Below are positions 7,345-14,124 of a stretch of DNA of 15,703 nucleotides, piece after piece. Each line of letters starts with the position of its first letter. Position 1 is the stretch's first letter. Source of the stretch: Candidatus Hydrogenedentota bacterium (GTDB taxonomy: Bacteria > Hydrogenedentota > Hydrogenedentia > Hydrogenedentales > SLHB01); the NCBI GenBank assembly GCA_007130675.1, contig SLSB01000133.1, forward strand, positions 1-15,703, given 5' to 3'. The position numbers and the translations under genes were made by a program. The notes under the pieces were generated by a model, which made no database searches, had not been told where the DNA came from, and was given only the letters and a program-made list of their open reading frames with translations.

Positions 7345-8691
7345 ATGAACAAGCCCAATTACATCGTGTTTCTTACCGATGACCAGGGATACGGCGATCT
7401 GTCGTGCATGGGCGCGGAAGATCTCCGCACACCTCACTTGGATGCACTGGCTGCTTCCGGCGTGCGGTTCACCGACTGGTACTCGAACTCGCCGGTCTGT
7501 TCTCCTTCGCGGGCATCGCTGCTCACGGGGCGGTATCCGGGGAATGCGGGCGTGCGGTCCATCCTCGGCGGCCGCCGCACCGAACCGGGACTTCCTCAAG
7601 AAGTTCCAACCATAGCCACTGCGCTGCGTGAACTCGGATATCGAACGGGCCTTGTCGGCAAATGGCATCTCGGTCTGGCCCCAGGTTCGCGCCCGGAAGA
7701 CCACGGTTTTGATACGTGGTTCGGGTTTATGGCCGGCTGCATCGACTACTACTCACACATCTTCTATTGGGGACTGGCCAATAAGGTGAGCCCCATGCAT
7801 GATTTGTGGGAAAACGGCTGCGAGGTGTACCGCGATGGTGAGTATTTCACGGAACTGATAACGGAGCGGGCTGTCGCGTTTATCCGGGAGGCGGCAGCCG
7901 AGGATAAACCGTTTTTCCTGTACGTCCCCTACAATGCGCCGCACTATCCCATGCACGCGCCGAACAAGTACCGGGAGCGTTTTGCGGACCTGCCGTGGGA
8001 CCGCCAGATCATGGCCGCCATGCTCTCGGCGGTCGATGATAGCGTCGGCGCAATCATGGAAGAGGTGCGCCGTCAGGGAATGCTCGACACCACCTGTGTG
8101 TTTTTCTCTTCTGATAACGGGCCTTCGCGCGAATCGCGCAATTGGCTCGATGGCTGTCAAGACCCCTATTACGGGGGCACGGCAGGAAAGTTGAAAGGAC
8201 ACAAGTTCAGCCTGTATGAAGGCGGCATACGCATGCCAGCGCTTATGAGCTGGCCGGCTCGGATACCCGCAGGTCAGATCTGCAGCGAGATGGGAGCCGC
8301 CATGGACATTTTCCCGACGTTTCTGGCGGCTGCGGGCGGCGACGTATCTGATTACCAGTGCGATGGTTGTGACATCCTGCCCATGGTCGTCGATGGGACG
8401 CCAACGCCCCATGAGAACCTCTTCTGGGAGATGCTCGAGCAGACCGCCGTACGCCAAGGCAACTGGAAGCTCGTGTTGAATGGCCAGCTTGTCGAGCACG
8501 AAGTGCCGGAGAACGAGGTCCATCTTGCGGACCTTTCCGAGGACATGGGCGAAACGAACAATCTGGCTGATACGCATCCAGATATTGTGACCGAACTTCG
8601 CGAACGCGCGATGGAATGGCGAAACGCCATCGAGGCAGCGTGGCAAGATTATTGGTTGCCGCACGCCAATGGCAGCAATTTGCCCAAGTGA
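7345..8691 (+). CDS. Sulfatase, complete, no signal peptide
   Basis: A 448-residue type I sulfatase that hydrolyses sulfate esters using a formylglycine made from cysteine. Numbered from the chosen ATG: metal-binding Asp12-Asp13 in FLTDDQG, the formylglycine motif C52-S-P-S-R56 followed by ASLLTGR, GKWHLG (105-110) with Lys106 and His108, NAPH (197-200) with His200, SSDNG (255-259) with Asp257/Asn258, and KLKGHKFSLYEGGIRMP (282-298), which supplies the active-site Lys287. Every catalytic element is present. The Met is followed at once by NKPNYIVFLTDDQ, so there is no export signal, unusual for a family that is mostly exported; it may be cytoplasmic or use an unrecognised route. No maturation enzyme (FGE or anSME) lies in the window. 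It is the last gene of the fabI run, with a hairpin just after the stop. Substrate unknown. Confidence 0.95.
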   Translation: MNKPNYIVFLTDDQGYGDLSCMGAEDLRTPHLDALAASGVRFTDWYSNSPVCSPSRASLLTGRYPGNAGVRSILGGRRTEPGLPQEVPTIATALRELGYRTGLVGKWHLGLAPGSRPEDHGFDTWFGFMAGCIDYYSHIFYWGLANKVSPMHDLWENGCEVYRDGEYFTELITERAVAFIREAAAEDKPFFLYVPYNAPHYPMHAPNKYRERFADLPWDRQIMAAMLSAVDDSVGAIMEEVRRQGMLDTTCVFFSSDNGPSRESRNWLDGCQDPYYGGTAGKLKGHKFSLYEGGIRMPALMSWPARIPAGQICSEMGAAMDIFPTFLAAAGGDVSDYQCDGCDILPMVVDGTPTPHENLFWEMLEQTAVRQGNWKLVLNGQLVEHEVPENEVHLADLSEDMGETNNLADTHPDIVTELRERAMEWRNAIEAAWQDYWLPHANGSNLPK

Positions 8692-9005
8692 GCCTACCGA
8701 CCCCGAGGGAACCCTGAAGGGTCGGCAGGTATCAATAAGGAATAAGCAATGCCCCTGGCCAACCCAACGATTTGGGTGACTCAAGAAGGGCGTCAGGACG
8801 CGTCGGGGAGTCGCTAATCTGTTCACGCTCCGCCAAAGAGCGCTGACAAGGTCTTCGGTCCCGCTCGGGTACAGTGTCTGAAGAATCTCCCATTTGCCGG
8901 CACACATAGTGTTGGTGTGAACAAACGACAAGAGATCGCGTCTTTGTTGCTGAAAGCTGACAAATCATGAATACACAGTTCCTATACACGGCGGAAGAGG
9001 ACGCC
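8692..9005. other. Intergenic region between sulfatase and LMF-like gene
   Basis: This stretch of 314 bases has no convincing gene. It opens with the hairpin at 8697-8725. A 22-codon frame at 8749-8817 follows an AAGGAA but is too short to support. An in-frame ATG at 8967 lies upstream of the next gene but lacks a ribosome-binding site. A short inverted repeat CGCTC/GAGCG occurs near 8826-8846. Confidence 0.4.
8697..8725 (+). terminator. Hairpin directly after the sulfatase stop
   Basis: CCGACCC (8697-8703) pairs perfectly with GGGTCGG (8719-8725) around a 15-base loop, and starts 5 bases after the TGA. There is no T tract, so it is either a hairpin protecting the 3' end or a weak terminator. 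The inner ACCC-TGAA-GGGT also resembles the small hairpins of the three-hairpin repeat found further downstream. Confidence 0.35.
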
Positions 9006-10562
9006 ATGAACCGGCCGAGTGGATTGCGTTCCCCACAGCGTTATCTGGTCGCGCGGTGGGTCTTTCTGCGTTTTCTGGCTGGGCTGTATCTGGTGACTTT
9101 TCTGTCGCTTTTCTGGCAGATTCCCGGGCTCTTGGGTACAAACGGAATTCTACCTGTACAAGAGAACCTCGACATCGCACGGTTTTCGCTGAGTGGTCCG
9201 TTCGAGCGTTTCCTGGCGTTTCCGACTCTGTTCTGGTTCAGCGGCAGCGACGCGTTTTTGTATCTGCTCTGCGGCGCTGGCATCGTAGGTTCTGCCCTGC
9301 TGCTTATCGGCATCGCGCCGAGCCTGTTGGTTCCTTTTCTCTGGATGGTTCATCTGTCGTTTTTCACGATGGGCGAAGAATTGCTCGAATTTCAGTGGGA
9401 CGCCCTGCTCCTCGAGACGGGTTTTCTGGCGGTGTTTCTAGCGCCGCGGGGACTCTATCCCGGGTTTGCGCGCAGCGACCCACCCGCGAAACCCGTGTTG
9501 TGGCTGTTCAGGCTGCTGCTCTTCCGCCTGGTATTCATCGCAGGCATTATCCGGCTTCACTATGTGTTTGCACACGGAGTTGCCGCGTTCGAAGTGCCAT
9601 TTGCAAGTCAGCCGGTGCCTACGCTGCTCGGGTGGTACGCCAACCATACTCCTGCATCCTTCCGCGTCGGCCTCGGTGCAGTGTTGCTGGCGAGCCAGCT
9701 CATGCTCCCCTTCCTGGTGTTTATGCCGCGCCGCATCCGTATTGCCGCATGCGGAGTCCTGATGCTCCAGCAGGTGGCGCTAATGGCCATGGGGCTGTAT
9801 CTCATGTCAGGCCTTATCACGCTGGCCGTGTCTCTTACGCTTTTGGATGATGCTTTCTGGAGAGGGTTGATGCCGCGCATAGCCGGGTGGATGCGGCGAA
9901 AGGGCGACCCGCCTGTGGTACGAACAGCGCCGGCGCGTAGTTTCGCCATCGGCTTGGCCGCTGTTCCGCTGCTGGCGCTCTCGACGGTTCAGCTGCTGAC
10001 TCCGGTGGTAGCCCCTCAACGCTGGCCCCAAGAGGTTCAGGCTATTGTGCGGCTATTCGAACCGTTTCACATGGTCAATTCGTATGAGACCTTTGCGCTC
10101 GCGCCCGCACAGCGGCCCGAGATCATTATCGAAGGCAGTATGGACGGAAGAACGTGGAAACCGTATGAGTTCCGCGCTAAGACGGGAGATACCCAAAGAG
10201 CTCCGCTTTGGATTCAGCACGGCTTATCCCGGCTGGATACACGGATGCGGCTTGCGGCTATGACCAGCGTGTCCGAGAATCTGTGGGTGATGACGCTCAT
10301 GTCGCGGTTGCTTGACGGCTCGCCGGAGGTGCTTACTTTGCTCGGCGATAACCCGTTCCCGGCCGCGCCGCCCCGCTATGTCCGTGCTGTGCGCTATGTG
10401 TACAGCTTTAATGACGCGGACACCGCCTACCGGGAAGGCACGTGGTGGAATCGCGAAGCCGTAGGATTGTATGCGCCCACGATGTCGCGGCCAGTGCATT
10501 TCAAAGTGGCACGCTTTGGTTCGCCTTTCGTTCGGGCACTTCACATCACGCCCAATTCCTGA
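9006..10562 (+). CDS. Lipase maturation factor 1 (LMF1)-like membrane protein
   Basis: A 518-residue polytopic membrane protein of the LMF family. In animals LMF1 sits in the endoplasmic reticulum and helps lipoprotein lipase fold; the role of bacterial members is not established. The N-terminal two thirds hold many hydrophobic helices (about residues 16-43, 82-120, 137-147, 165-190, 222-240, 247-280 and 312-333) and the typical opening RWVFLRFLAGLYLVTFLSL (17-35). The C-terminal soluble part carries the LMF signature: EIIIEGSMDGRTW (372-384), YEFRAKTGDTQRAPLWIQ (387-404), then NPFPAAPPRYVRAVRYVYSF (449-468). The usual PHQPRLDWQMWF segment reads HGLSRLDTRMRL here, a local divergence in an otherwise conserved block. 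The ATG at 9006 is preceded by AGAGGA; an upstream ATG at 8967 would add 13 residues without a ribosome-binding site. The gene stands alone, 314 bases after the sulfatase. Confidence 0.92.
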   Translation: MNRPSGLRSPQRYLVARWVFLRFLAGLYLVTFLSLFWQIPGLLGTNGILPVQENLDIARFSLSGPFERFLAFPTLFWFSGSDAFLYLLCGAGIVGSALLLIGIAPSLLVPFLWMVHLSFFTMGEELLEFQWDALLLETGFLAVFLAPRGLYPGFARSDPPAKPVLWLFRLLLFRLVFIAGIIRLHYVFAHGVAAFEVPFASQPVPTLLGWYANHTPASFRVGLGAVLLASQLMLPFLVFMPRRIRIAACGVLMLQQVALMAMGLYLMSGLITLAVSLTLLDDAFWRGLMPRIAGWMRRKGDPPVVRTAPARSFAIGLAAVPLLALSTVQLLTPVVAPQRWPQEVQAIVRLFEPFHMVNSYETFALAPAQRPEIIIEGSMDGRTWKPYEFRAKTGDTQRAPLWIQHGLSRLDTRMRLAAMTSVSENLWVMTLMSRLLDGSPEVLTLLGDNPFPAAPPRYVRAVRYVYSFNDADTAYREGTWWNREAVGLYAPTMSRPVHFKVARFGSPFVRALHITPNS

Positions 10563-10710
10563 CCCGGCACGTTCGGCCCATTGAGTATCAACGCCAGCGT
10601 GCGCCCATCACGTTCGCTCTCGCCGGAATCCGCCGGGATTGTCCGGAATTGCCGGATAAGCACTGGTGAAGTTGGGCCAAGCCACTCGTGCGCTCTGGCT
10701 GTCGGATTTC

Positions 10711-10820
10711 AGCGCCAACGGCGCGGCAATATATCAGCCCGGGGCAAGGAACGCGCTTGCGCGTGACGCCGCCCCGGGTTCAACGGTTCTCACCCGCACC
10801 TCTCAGCGCTGAAGGCGCGA
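10711..10820 (+). repeat. Three-hairpin repeat, copy A
   Basis: The left hairpin is GCGCC-AAC-GGCGC (10712-10724). After a short AT-rich link (ATATATCAG), the central stem CCCGGGGC (10738-10745) / GCCCCGGG (10771-10778) encloses an inner perfect hairpin ACGCGC-TT-GCGCGT (10751-10764). The right hairpin is GCGC-TGAAG-GCGC (10806-10818). The same order (small, large, small) recurs in the other copies listed for this window. No transposase is nearby. Confidence 0.65.
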
Positions 10821-10902
10821 CCCATATCATGGCGAACCAGAGCGGAATAGAGCCCTCTCGGATACTGCTGGAAAGGTCGGCAGACCTGCCTCACAGCGGA
10901 GT

Positions 10903-11007
10903 GGCACAGCGTCCAGCGTTGTGCCGTGCTTTCAGCCCGGACATTGTTGGGGAAGCGGTTTTCCCAGCCCTTCGGACTGGGCTGTTATGTTGCCGCGCCT
11001 TTGGCAC
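10903..11007 (-). repeat. Three-hairpin repeat, copy E, inverted relative to copy A
   Basis: Read on the plus strand it holds GGCACA/TGTGCC (10903-10925), a central CCCAG/CTGGG stem with an extra CC/GG and TTC loop (10963-10981), and an imperfect GCGCC-TTT-GGCAC hairpin (10995-11007). The stretch from 10979 to about 11008 matches the reverse complement of the left end of copy A at about 26 of 30 positions by eye, which fixes it as an inverted copy. Its other end is more divergent. Confidence 0.55.
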
Positions 11008-11259
11008 TTCGGAAGGGACCTGGACAGCCCTCATTTGTTCAGCCTCCGGTATCTTCTCTTATCTCACCTCCTGGGTGTCTCAATCCGCATGCCTGCGACC
11101 AGACAAACAAAGGGTTTATGCTGCCTTACCTGAGATTCGCCGGCGATGCGGGATTCCGCGGGATCTGCAGGGTGGTTGTGAGATAGCCCCCCATCCTGTC
11201 ATAATGATTGCGTGAGGCGCAGTGTCTGCGCGGCGGGGGCCATGCGAGATTAAGGAACC

Positions 11260-12336
11260 ATGAACACCAGAAACACAACGCGAATCTTCGAGCGCATTGA
11301 CAATGCGCACGTTGCCGGTTTTTTCCCGCTCACTTCGCCCCGAGAGATGAAGGAGGGGATGCCGTTGGAAGACTCTGCCCGGGAAACAGTGGCCACGGGC
11401 CGCGAGAGCGTGGCCCGCATCCTGGCGGGGCAGGATTCACGCATGCTTGCCGTTGTCGGACCGTGCTCGATTCACGACGCGGACACCGCGCTCGATTACG
11501 CCAAACGCCTGCACCACGCGCATGTCCGGTTTGGGGACCGTTTGTGCATCGTGATGCGGACCTATTTCGAGAAACCGCGCACGACCACGGGTTGGAAGGG
11601 TCTGATAAACGACCCCGATATGGACGACAGCTACAAGCTCGAAGACGGTCTTGGGAAGGCCCGGCGGATTCTGCTTGATATCGCGACGCTGGGACTGCCC
11701 ACGGCCACCGAAATGCTCGACCCGATTGTGCCGCAGTACATTGCCGACCTGGTTACGTGGGCGTCCATCGGGGCGCGCACGACGGAATCGCAAACGCACC
11801 GCGAGATGGCCAGCGGGCTTTCCATGCCCGTCGGATTCAAGAACAGTACCGATGGTAACCTCCAAGTGGCTATCAATGCGCTGGTTTCCGCACGCCACCC
11901 GCACAACTTTCTTGGTATCAACCAGGACGGCCAGACGTGTGTGGTGCGCACCCTCGGAAATCCGTGGAGCCATCTCATTCTGCGCGGTGGCGGAGGCCGC
12001 CCGAATTGCGACCGGGTCAGCGTGGCTCTTGCCGAGGAGCAGTTAACAGCCGCCGGACTCGACGCGCGCATCATGATCGATTGCAGCCACGACAACAGCA
12101 GCAAGCGCTATGAACTCCAGGAAAAGGTGCTCCGGGACGTCATCCACCAACGTCGCGAGGGCACGCGTTCGCTGATCGGCCTCATGCTCGAAAGCCATCT
12201 CAATCCCGGCAATCAACCTATCCCTGAAGACAAAACCCAGCTTCAGTATGGCGTCAGCATCACCGACCCCTGCATGGGATGGGACATGACGGAAGCGTGT
12301 CTGCACTATGCCCATGACAGGCTGTCCGAGACCTGA
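11260..12336 (+). CDS. aroG: Class I 3-deoxy-7-phosphoheptulonate (DAHP) synthase
   Basis: It condenses phosphoenolpyruvate with erythrose 4-phosphate, the first step of the shikimate pathway to aromatic amino acids, in the cytosol. The 358 residues fit the AroF/AroG/AroH (type I alpha) enzymes. Metal and substrate residues are in place: Cys69 in VVGPCSIHD (65-73), Arg100 and Lys105 in MRTYFEKPRTT (99-109), GARTTESQTHRE (171-182), Lys194 in GFKNSTDG (192-199), Arg242 in LRGGG (241-245), His277 in DCSHDNSSK (274-282), Glu311 in ESHLNPGNQ (311-319) and Asp336 in ITDPCMGW (334-341). The N-terminal extension expected for this subclass is present, so the ATG at 11260 is kept although its AAGGAA is only 2 bases away. 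The symbol is the general one; which of Phe, Tyr or Trp inhibits the enzyme cannot be read from the sequence. No neighbouring shikimate gene is seen. Confidence 0.96.
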   Translation: MNTRNTTRIFERIDNAHVAGFFPLTSPREMKEGMPLEDSARETVATGRESVARILAGQDSRMLAVVGPCSIHDADTALDYAKRLHHAHVRFGDRLCIVMRTYFEKPRTTTGWKGLINDPDMDDSYKLEDGLGKARRILLDIATLGLPTATEMLDPIVPQYIADLVTWASIGARTTESQTHREMASGLSMPVGFKNSTDGNLQVAINALVSARHPHNFLGINQDGQTCVVRTLGNPWSHLILRGGGGRPNCDRVSVALAEEQLTAAGLDARIMIDCSHDNSSKRYELQEKVLRDVIHQRREGTRSLIGLMLESHLNPGNQPIPEDKTQLQYGVSITDPCMGWDMTEACLHYAHDRLSET

Positions 12337-12471
12337 CCACACCCCGGCACGCACCGAGTCTAAAGCCCTCTACCCTTAATAGGCGGTTTGTTGCCCTGTA
12401 TTGCCTCGCGAAACACGACGTTTCATCAGCGAAGATTCGGTAGGGCTTTCCGCGAAACGAGGGTAATTTGA

Positions 12472-12501
12472 TTGACAAAACAAATGCATTCGACTAATAC
12501 T
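12472..12501 (+). promoter_or_regulatory. Sigma-70-like promoter without an adjacent gene
   Basis: A perfect -35 hexamer TTGACA (12472-12477) is followed, after 18 bases, by AATACT (12496-12501), a 4 of 6 match to the -10 consensus; with a 17-base spacer the hexamer would be TAATAC, a weaker match. The segment is distinctly AT-rich against its surroundings. Expected transcription would begin near 12508, more than 240 bases before the nearest possible coding start. Confidence 0.4.
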
Positions 12502-12604
12502 GTGAATTTAGATAGGATTTGCAGGATTAATTCAAGATAGTCGCGCGAGGTCCTCGGGGGGTTCCCCAAGCAGATTGAGCCACAGAAGGCACAAGGGGCA
12601 CGGC

Positions 12605-12676
12605 CTCGCGCAAAGGCGCAAAGCCGCCCCAAAAGCATTCTTGCTATCCTCGCGTCTTGGCGGCTTCGCGTGAGAA
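12605..12676 (+). repeat. MITE-like repeat, copy 1
   Basis: The element begins CTCGCGCAAAGGCGC and ends with the near-complement GGCGGCTTCGCGTGAGA, so it has imperfect terminal inverted repeats of about 16 bp. The right half, from TTCTTGCTATC onward, is nearly identical to the copy at 15175-15240, and similarity continues past the terminus (CTTCATT, CTTTTTCC). It is about 70 bases long and carries no gene. Confidence 0.6.
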
Positions 12677-12754
12677 TCTTCATTACTTTTTCCTACTTCC
12701 CAAATCCGCCCGAGTATGTCATACTGCCTGTGCAGCAGATGGGGTTCTGTGTAG

Positions 12755-12898
12755 ATGCCAGAGACTCAATCCATAGCCGCCGACATCCTCAACGAGAAGG
12801 AGACGCAGCCCGTTTCCCCGCCGTGGCGGCGAGTCCCGACGGCCTTGGAAGAGCAATCAGGTGCAGGAAGATTGGTCTGGTGGCCCTGGCTCAGATAG
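12755..12898 (+). CDS. Possible 47-codon ORF, in frame with the next gene
   Basis: An ATG at 12755 opens 47 codons ending in TAG (12896-12898). The product is polar with a Trp-rich end (LVWWPWLR) and has no recognisable domain. GGGG at 12741-12744 is at a plausible distance but is a weak ribosome-binding site. It ends 18 bases before the membrane-protein gene at 12917 and is in the same frame, so only one stop codon separates the two. It could be a small gene translated just before its neighbour, a 5' part of a longer gene split by a nonsense mutation, or chance. Evidence is thin. Confidence 0.3.
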   Translation: MPETQSIAADILNEKETQPVSPPWRRVPTALEEQSGAGRLVWWPWLR

Positions 12899-12916
12899 CG
12901 CCCACGAGGAGGCAGC

Positions 12917-13183
12917 ATGCGCGTTTTACGTTTTCTTTTGAAACTTGCTGTAACGCTTGGGGCTCTTCTTGTGTTATTTTCGCTGGCCTTTGGGGAACTC
13001 GTTTTGACTTTCTGGGTGGAAAGAGGTGATACGGGAGACTTTACGGTTTGGGCCTTCCTAAGAATTGCAGTAGAAGTGGCTCTAATTGGATTGGCGCTGC
13101 TGGGACTAGGATTCCTGTTTCGACGGATAAGCAAATATGTGAATTCCAGAAAAGAACTAGGATCATGGCTGTCCCAACGTTAG
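12917..13183 (+). CDS. Small two-helix membrane protein, 88 aa
   Basis: The 88 residues contain two hydrophobic segments, about 8-28 (LKLAVTLGALLVLFSLAFGEL) and 45-67 (AFLRIAVEVALIGLALLGLG and onward), separated by a short polar loop with WVERGDTGDF. The N-terminus MRVLRFLLK and the C-terminus RRISKYVNSRKELGS are basic, so both ends are probably cytoplasmic. A strong Shine-Dalgarno sequence, GAGGAGG (12906-12912), precedes the ATG. The family is not recognised. The following 290 bases are repeat-derived, and its base composition is more AT-rich than the metabolic genes upstream, as is that of the similar-sized gene at 13476. Both may be accessory genes within the repeat island. Confidence 0.75.
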   Translation: MRVLRFLLKLAVTLGALLVLFSLAFGELVLTFWVERGDTGDFTVWAFLRIAVEVALIGLALLGLGFLFRRISKYVNSRKELGSWLSQR

Positions 13184-13275
13184 TCGAACAGCATCAACTG
13201 GTTACCGCGGTCCCCTTCATCGGCTTCAATAAACGGAATAAACGTGGACAGCAACCTATTATAGGGCATTTCCGT

Positions 13276-13336
13276 ACACTCTGCCGAGGTCGGTAAGAAG
13301 GAGATCCGCAGATTACGCAGATGGACGCAGATTTTG
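13276..13336 (+). repeat. 61-bp direct repeat, copy 1
   Basis: It begins with an 18-base core ACACTCTGCCGAGGTCGG and runs through ATCCGC and GACGCAGAT. It aligns without gaps to 14599-14659, with about 51 of 61 positions identical by eye. The two copies lie 1.3 kb apart in the same orientation. Confidence 0.6.
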
Positions 13337-13398
13337 CAGGCGTCGCGAGTATGCTCGGTGGGTGGTTTGTAGTATCCTCAGCGGTGGTGCGTTGGAGA

Positions 13399-13454
13399 CC
13401 ACGCGGGCCCGCGTGGCCGGAAGAGTGGCGCGGTCGGGAAACCACGCCACAGCG
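13399..13454 (+). repeat. Palindrome-plus-core repeat, copy 1, abutting a gene
   Basis: CCACGCGGGCCCGCGTGG (13399-13416) is a perfect 18-bp palindrome. After 15 bases comes a core (13432-13454, GGTCGGGAAACCACGCC and onward) that recurs at 14960-14982 with about one mismatch. The element stops 4 bases before the ribosome-binding region of the gene at 13476. Confidence 0.6.
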
Positions 13455-13475
13455 CCGAAGGAAAGGACTTTCAGC

Positions 13476-13805
13476 ATGGAAGAGGGCAACAAAGTTCCAT
13501 TCTGGTTCACGAGTTCGGAAGACATCAATGAGCAGTATTTGTTGCTTTCAGATGTAGACAAAGAAAAGCTACGGGATCTAGTGCTCAGATTAAGTGTGAT
13601 TGACGGTCTGCTCTGCGGGGTCTTCGTGATTCTATGTCTGCACTTAGTGGATTACAACTTCCATTTGTTCAACGGGCTGATCATCCTTCCAAGGGTCGGC
13701 AATTTCATTGCTATTCCAGCAGCAGCCATTGTTTTGCTTTGCGTTGTTGGCTTTCGGAGGGCAAAGAACAGGATGTTGCGCACTTGGCTCAACAGAAAGC
13801 CCTGA
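13476..13805 (+). CDS. Small two-helix membrane protein, 109 aa
   Basis: The ATG at 13476 has AAAGGA 8 bases upstream (13462-13467). The frame is open further back to 13362, but that part is translated repeat sequence (13399-13454) and is excluded. Residues 1-35 are polar and acidic (MEEGNKVPFWFTSSEDINEQ and onward). Hydrophobic segments lie at about 40-62 (SVIDGLLCGVFVILCLHLVD) and 76-94 (FIAIPAAAIVLLCVVGF), followed by a basic tail (RRAKNRMLRTWLNRKP), which suggests an inner-membrane protein with the tail in the cytoplasm. The family is not recognised. Its upstream control region would have to lie inside the repeat, or transcription would come from the gene at 12917. Confidence 0.7.
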   Translation: MEEGNKVPFWFTSSEDINEQYLLLSDVDKEKLRDLVLRLSVIDGLLCGVFVILCLHLVDYNFHLFNGLIILPRVGNFIAIPAAAIVLLCVVGFRRAKNRMLRTWLNRKP

Positions 13806-13849
13806 AGCAAACAAAGAAGTAAGTGTCCGGTGAAGCACAAGTTCCTTGA

Positions 13850-13995
13850 ATAAATGGGGAGAAGTGCCGGGATAAGCCGGCAGGATGGTGAGAGTGGAAG
13901 TCTCTTGCAGTGAAGGCGTAGCGAGCCACACTGGCCCCTGAGTCATGGCTGCGTCGGCTCAAGGGGTCGTGGCAAGCGTTGGCCGGGGCAGGGGC
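13850..13995 (+). other. Structured region, possible RNA element or intron remnant
   Basis: Several short stems are packed here: GCCGG/CCGGC around GATAAG near 13866-13882, GAGA/TCTC near 13891-13905, and CCCCTGAG/CTCAAGGGG near 13935-13965 with one bulged A. A purine-rich segment (GAAGGCGTAGCGAGCC) separates them. The style recalls the 5' part of a group II intron ribozyme, but no reverse transcriptase or domain V follows, so at most it is a remnant. Confidence 0.25.
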
Positions 13996-14022
13996 GGGCA
14001 GGGATTGATGCTGGTTTCTGCC

Positions 14023-14085
14023 GTCCCTTGCGGGACTCATTTTTGTGGGGAATTCCTTTTCTACGTTCTGTCGTGCCTTCGGCAC
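14023..14085 (-). repeat. Three-hairpin repeat, decayed copy F
   Basis: GTCCC-TTGC-GGGAC (14023-14036) and GTGCC-TTC-GGCAC (14073-14085) are the two small hairpins of the family at roughly the expected distance. The central large stem is missing. The orientation is tentative, taken from the trailing hairpin type. Confidence 0.4.
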
Positions 14086-14124
14086 TTGCGGAGGCGTTGG
14101 CAGGATGGTTTTGTTTCGTGGGCG

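Larger units (their letters stand above)
10563..11259. other. Intergenic region with paired repeat elements
   Basis: About 700 bases without a gene I can support. It contains two copies of a three-hairpin repeat in opposite orientation (10711-10820 and 10903-11007). The first 140 bases are GC-rich and contain CCGG-centred motifs (CCGGAATCCGCCGG, TCCGGAATTGCCGGA). The last 240 bases should hold the promoter of the DAHP synthase gene, but no clear box pair was recognised. AAGGAA at 11252-11257 lies only 2 bases before the next ATG. Confidence 0.45.
12337..12754. other. Intergenic region with promoter-like motif and repeat fragments
   Basis: No gene is supported here. It holds AAAGCCCT (12362-12369) and its complement AGGGCTTT (12442-12449), two copies of CGCGAAAC about 46 bases apart, an AT-rich promoter-like segment (12472-12501), fragments of common bacterial dispersed repeats (GGATTTGCAGGATTAA near 12514-12529; GCCACAGAAGGCACAAGG near 12580-12597), and a MITE-like element at 12605-12676. 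Confidence 0.5.

Noticed and set aside
7753..8931. 392-codon minus-strand ORF antisense to the sulfatase
   Set aside because: It is a shadow of the sulfatase codons on the other strand, without family features, and the sulfatase frame has every catalytic motif.
10545..10660. Minus-strand remnant of a type II dehydroquinase (aroQ)
   Set aside because: The translation contains LALILNGPN, like the AroQ N-terminus, and a shikimate gene is nearby. But the match is only nine residues, ends at a stop soon after, and overlaps the LMF gene.
13362..13475. N-terminal extension of the 109-residue membrane protein
   Set aside because: The extra 38 codons are translated repeat sequence, and the ribosome-binding site points to the ATG at 13476.
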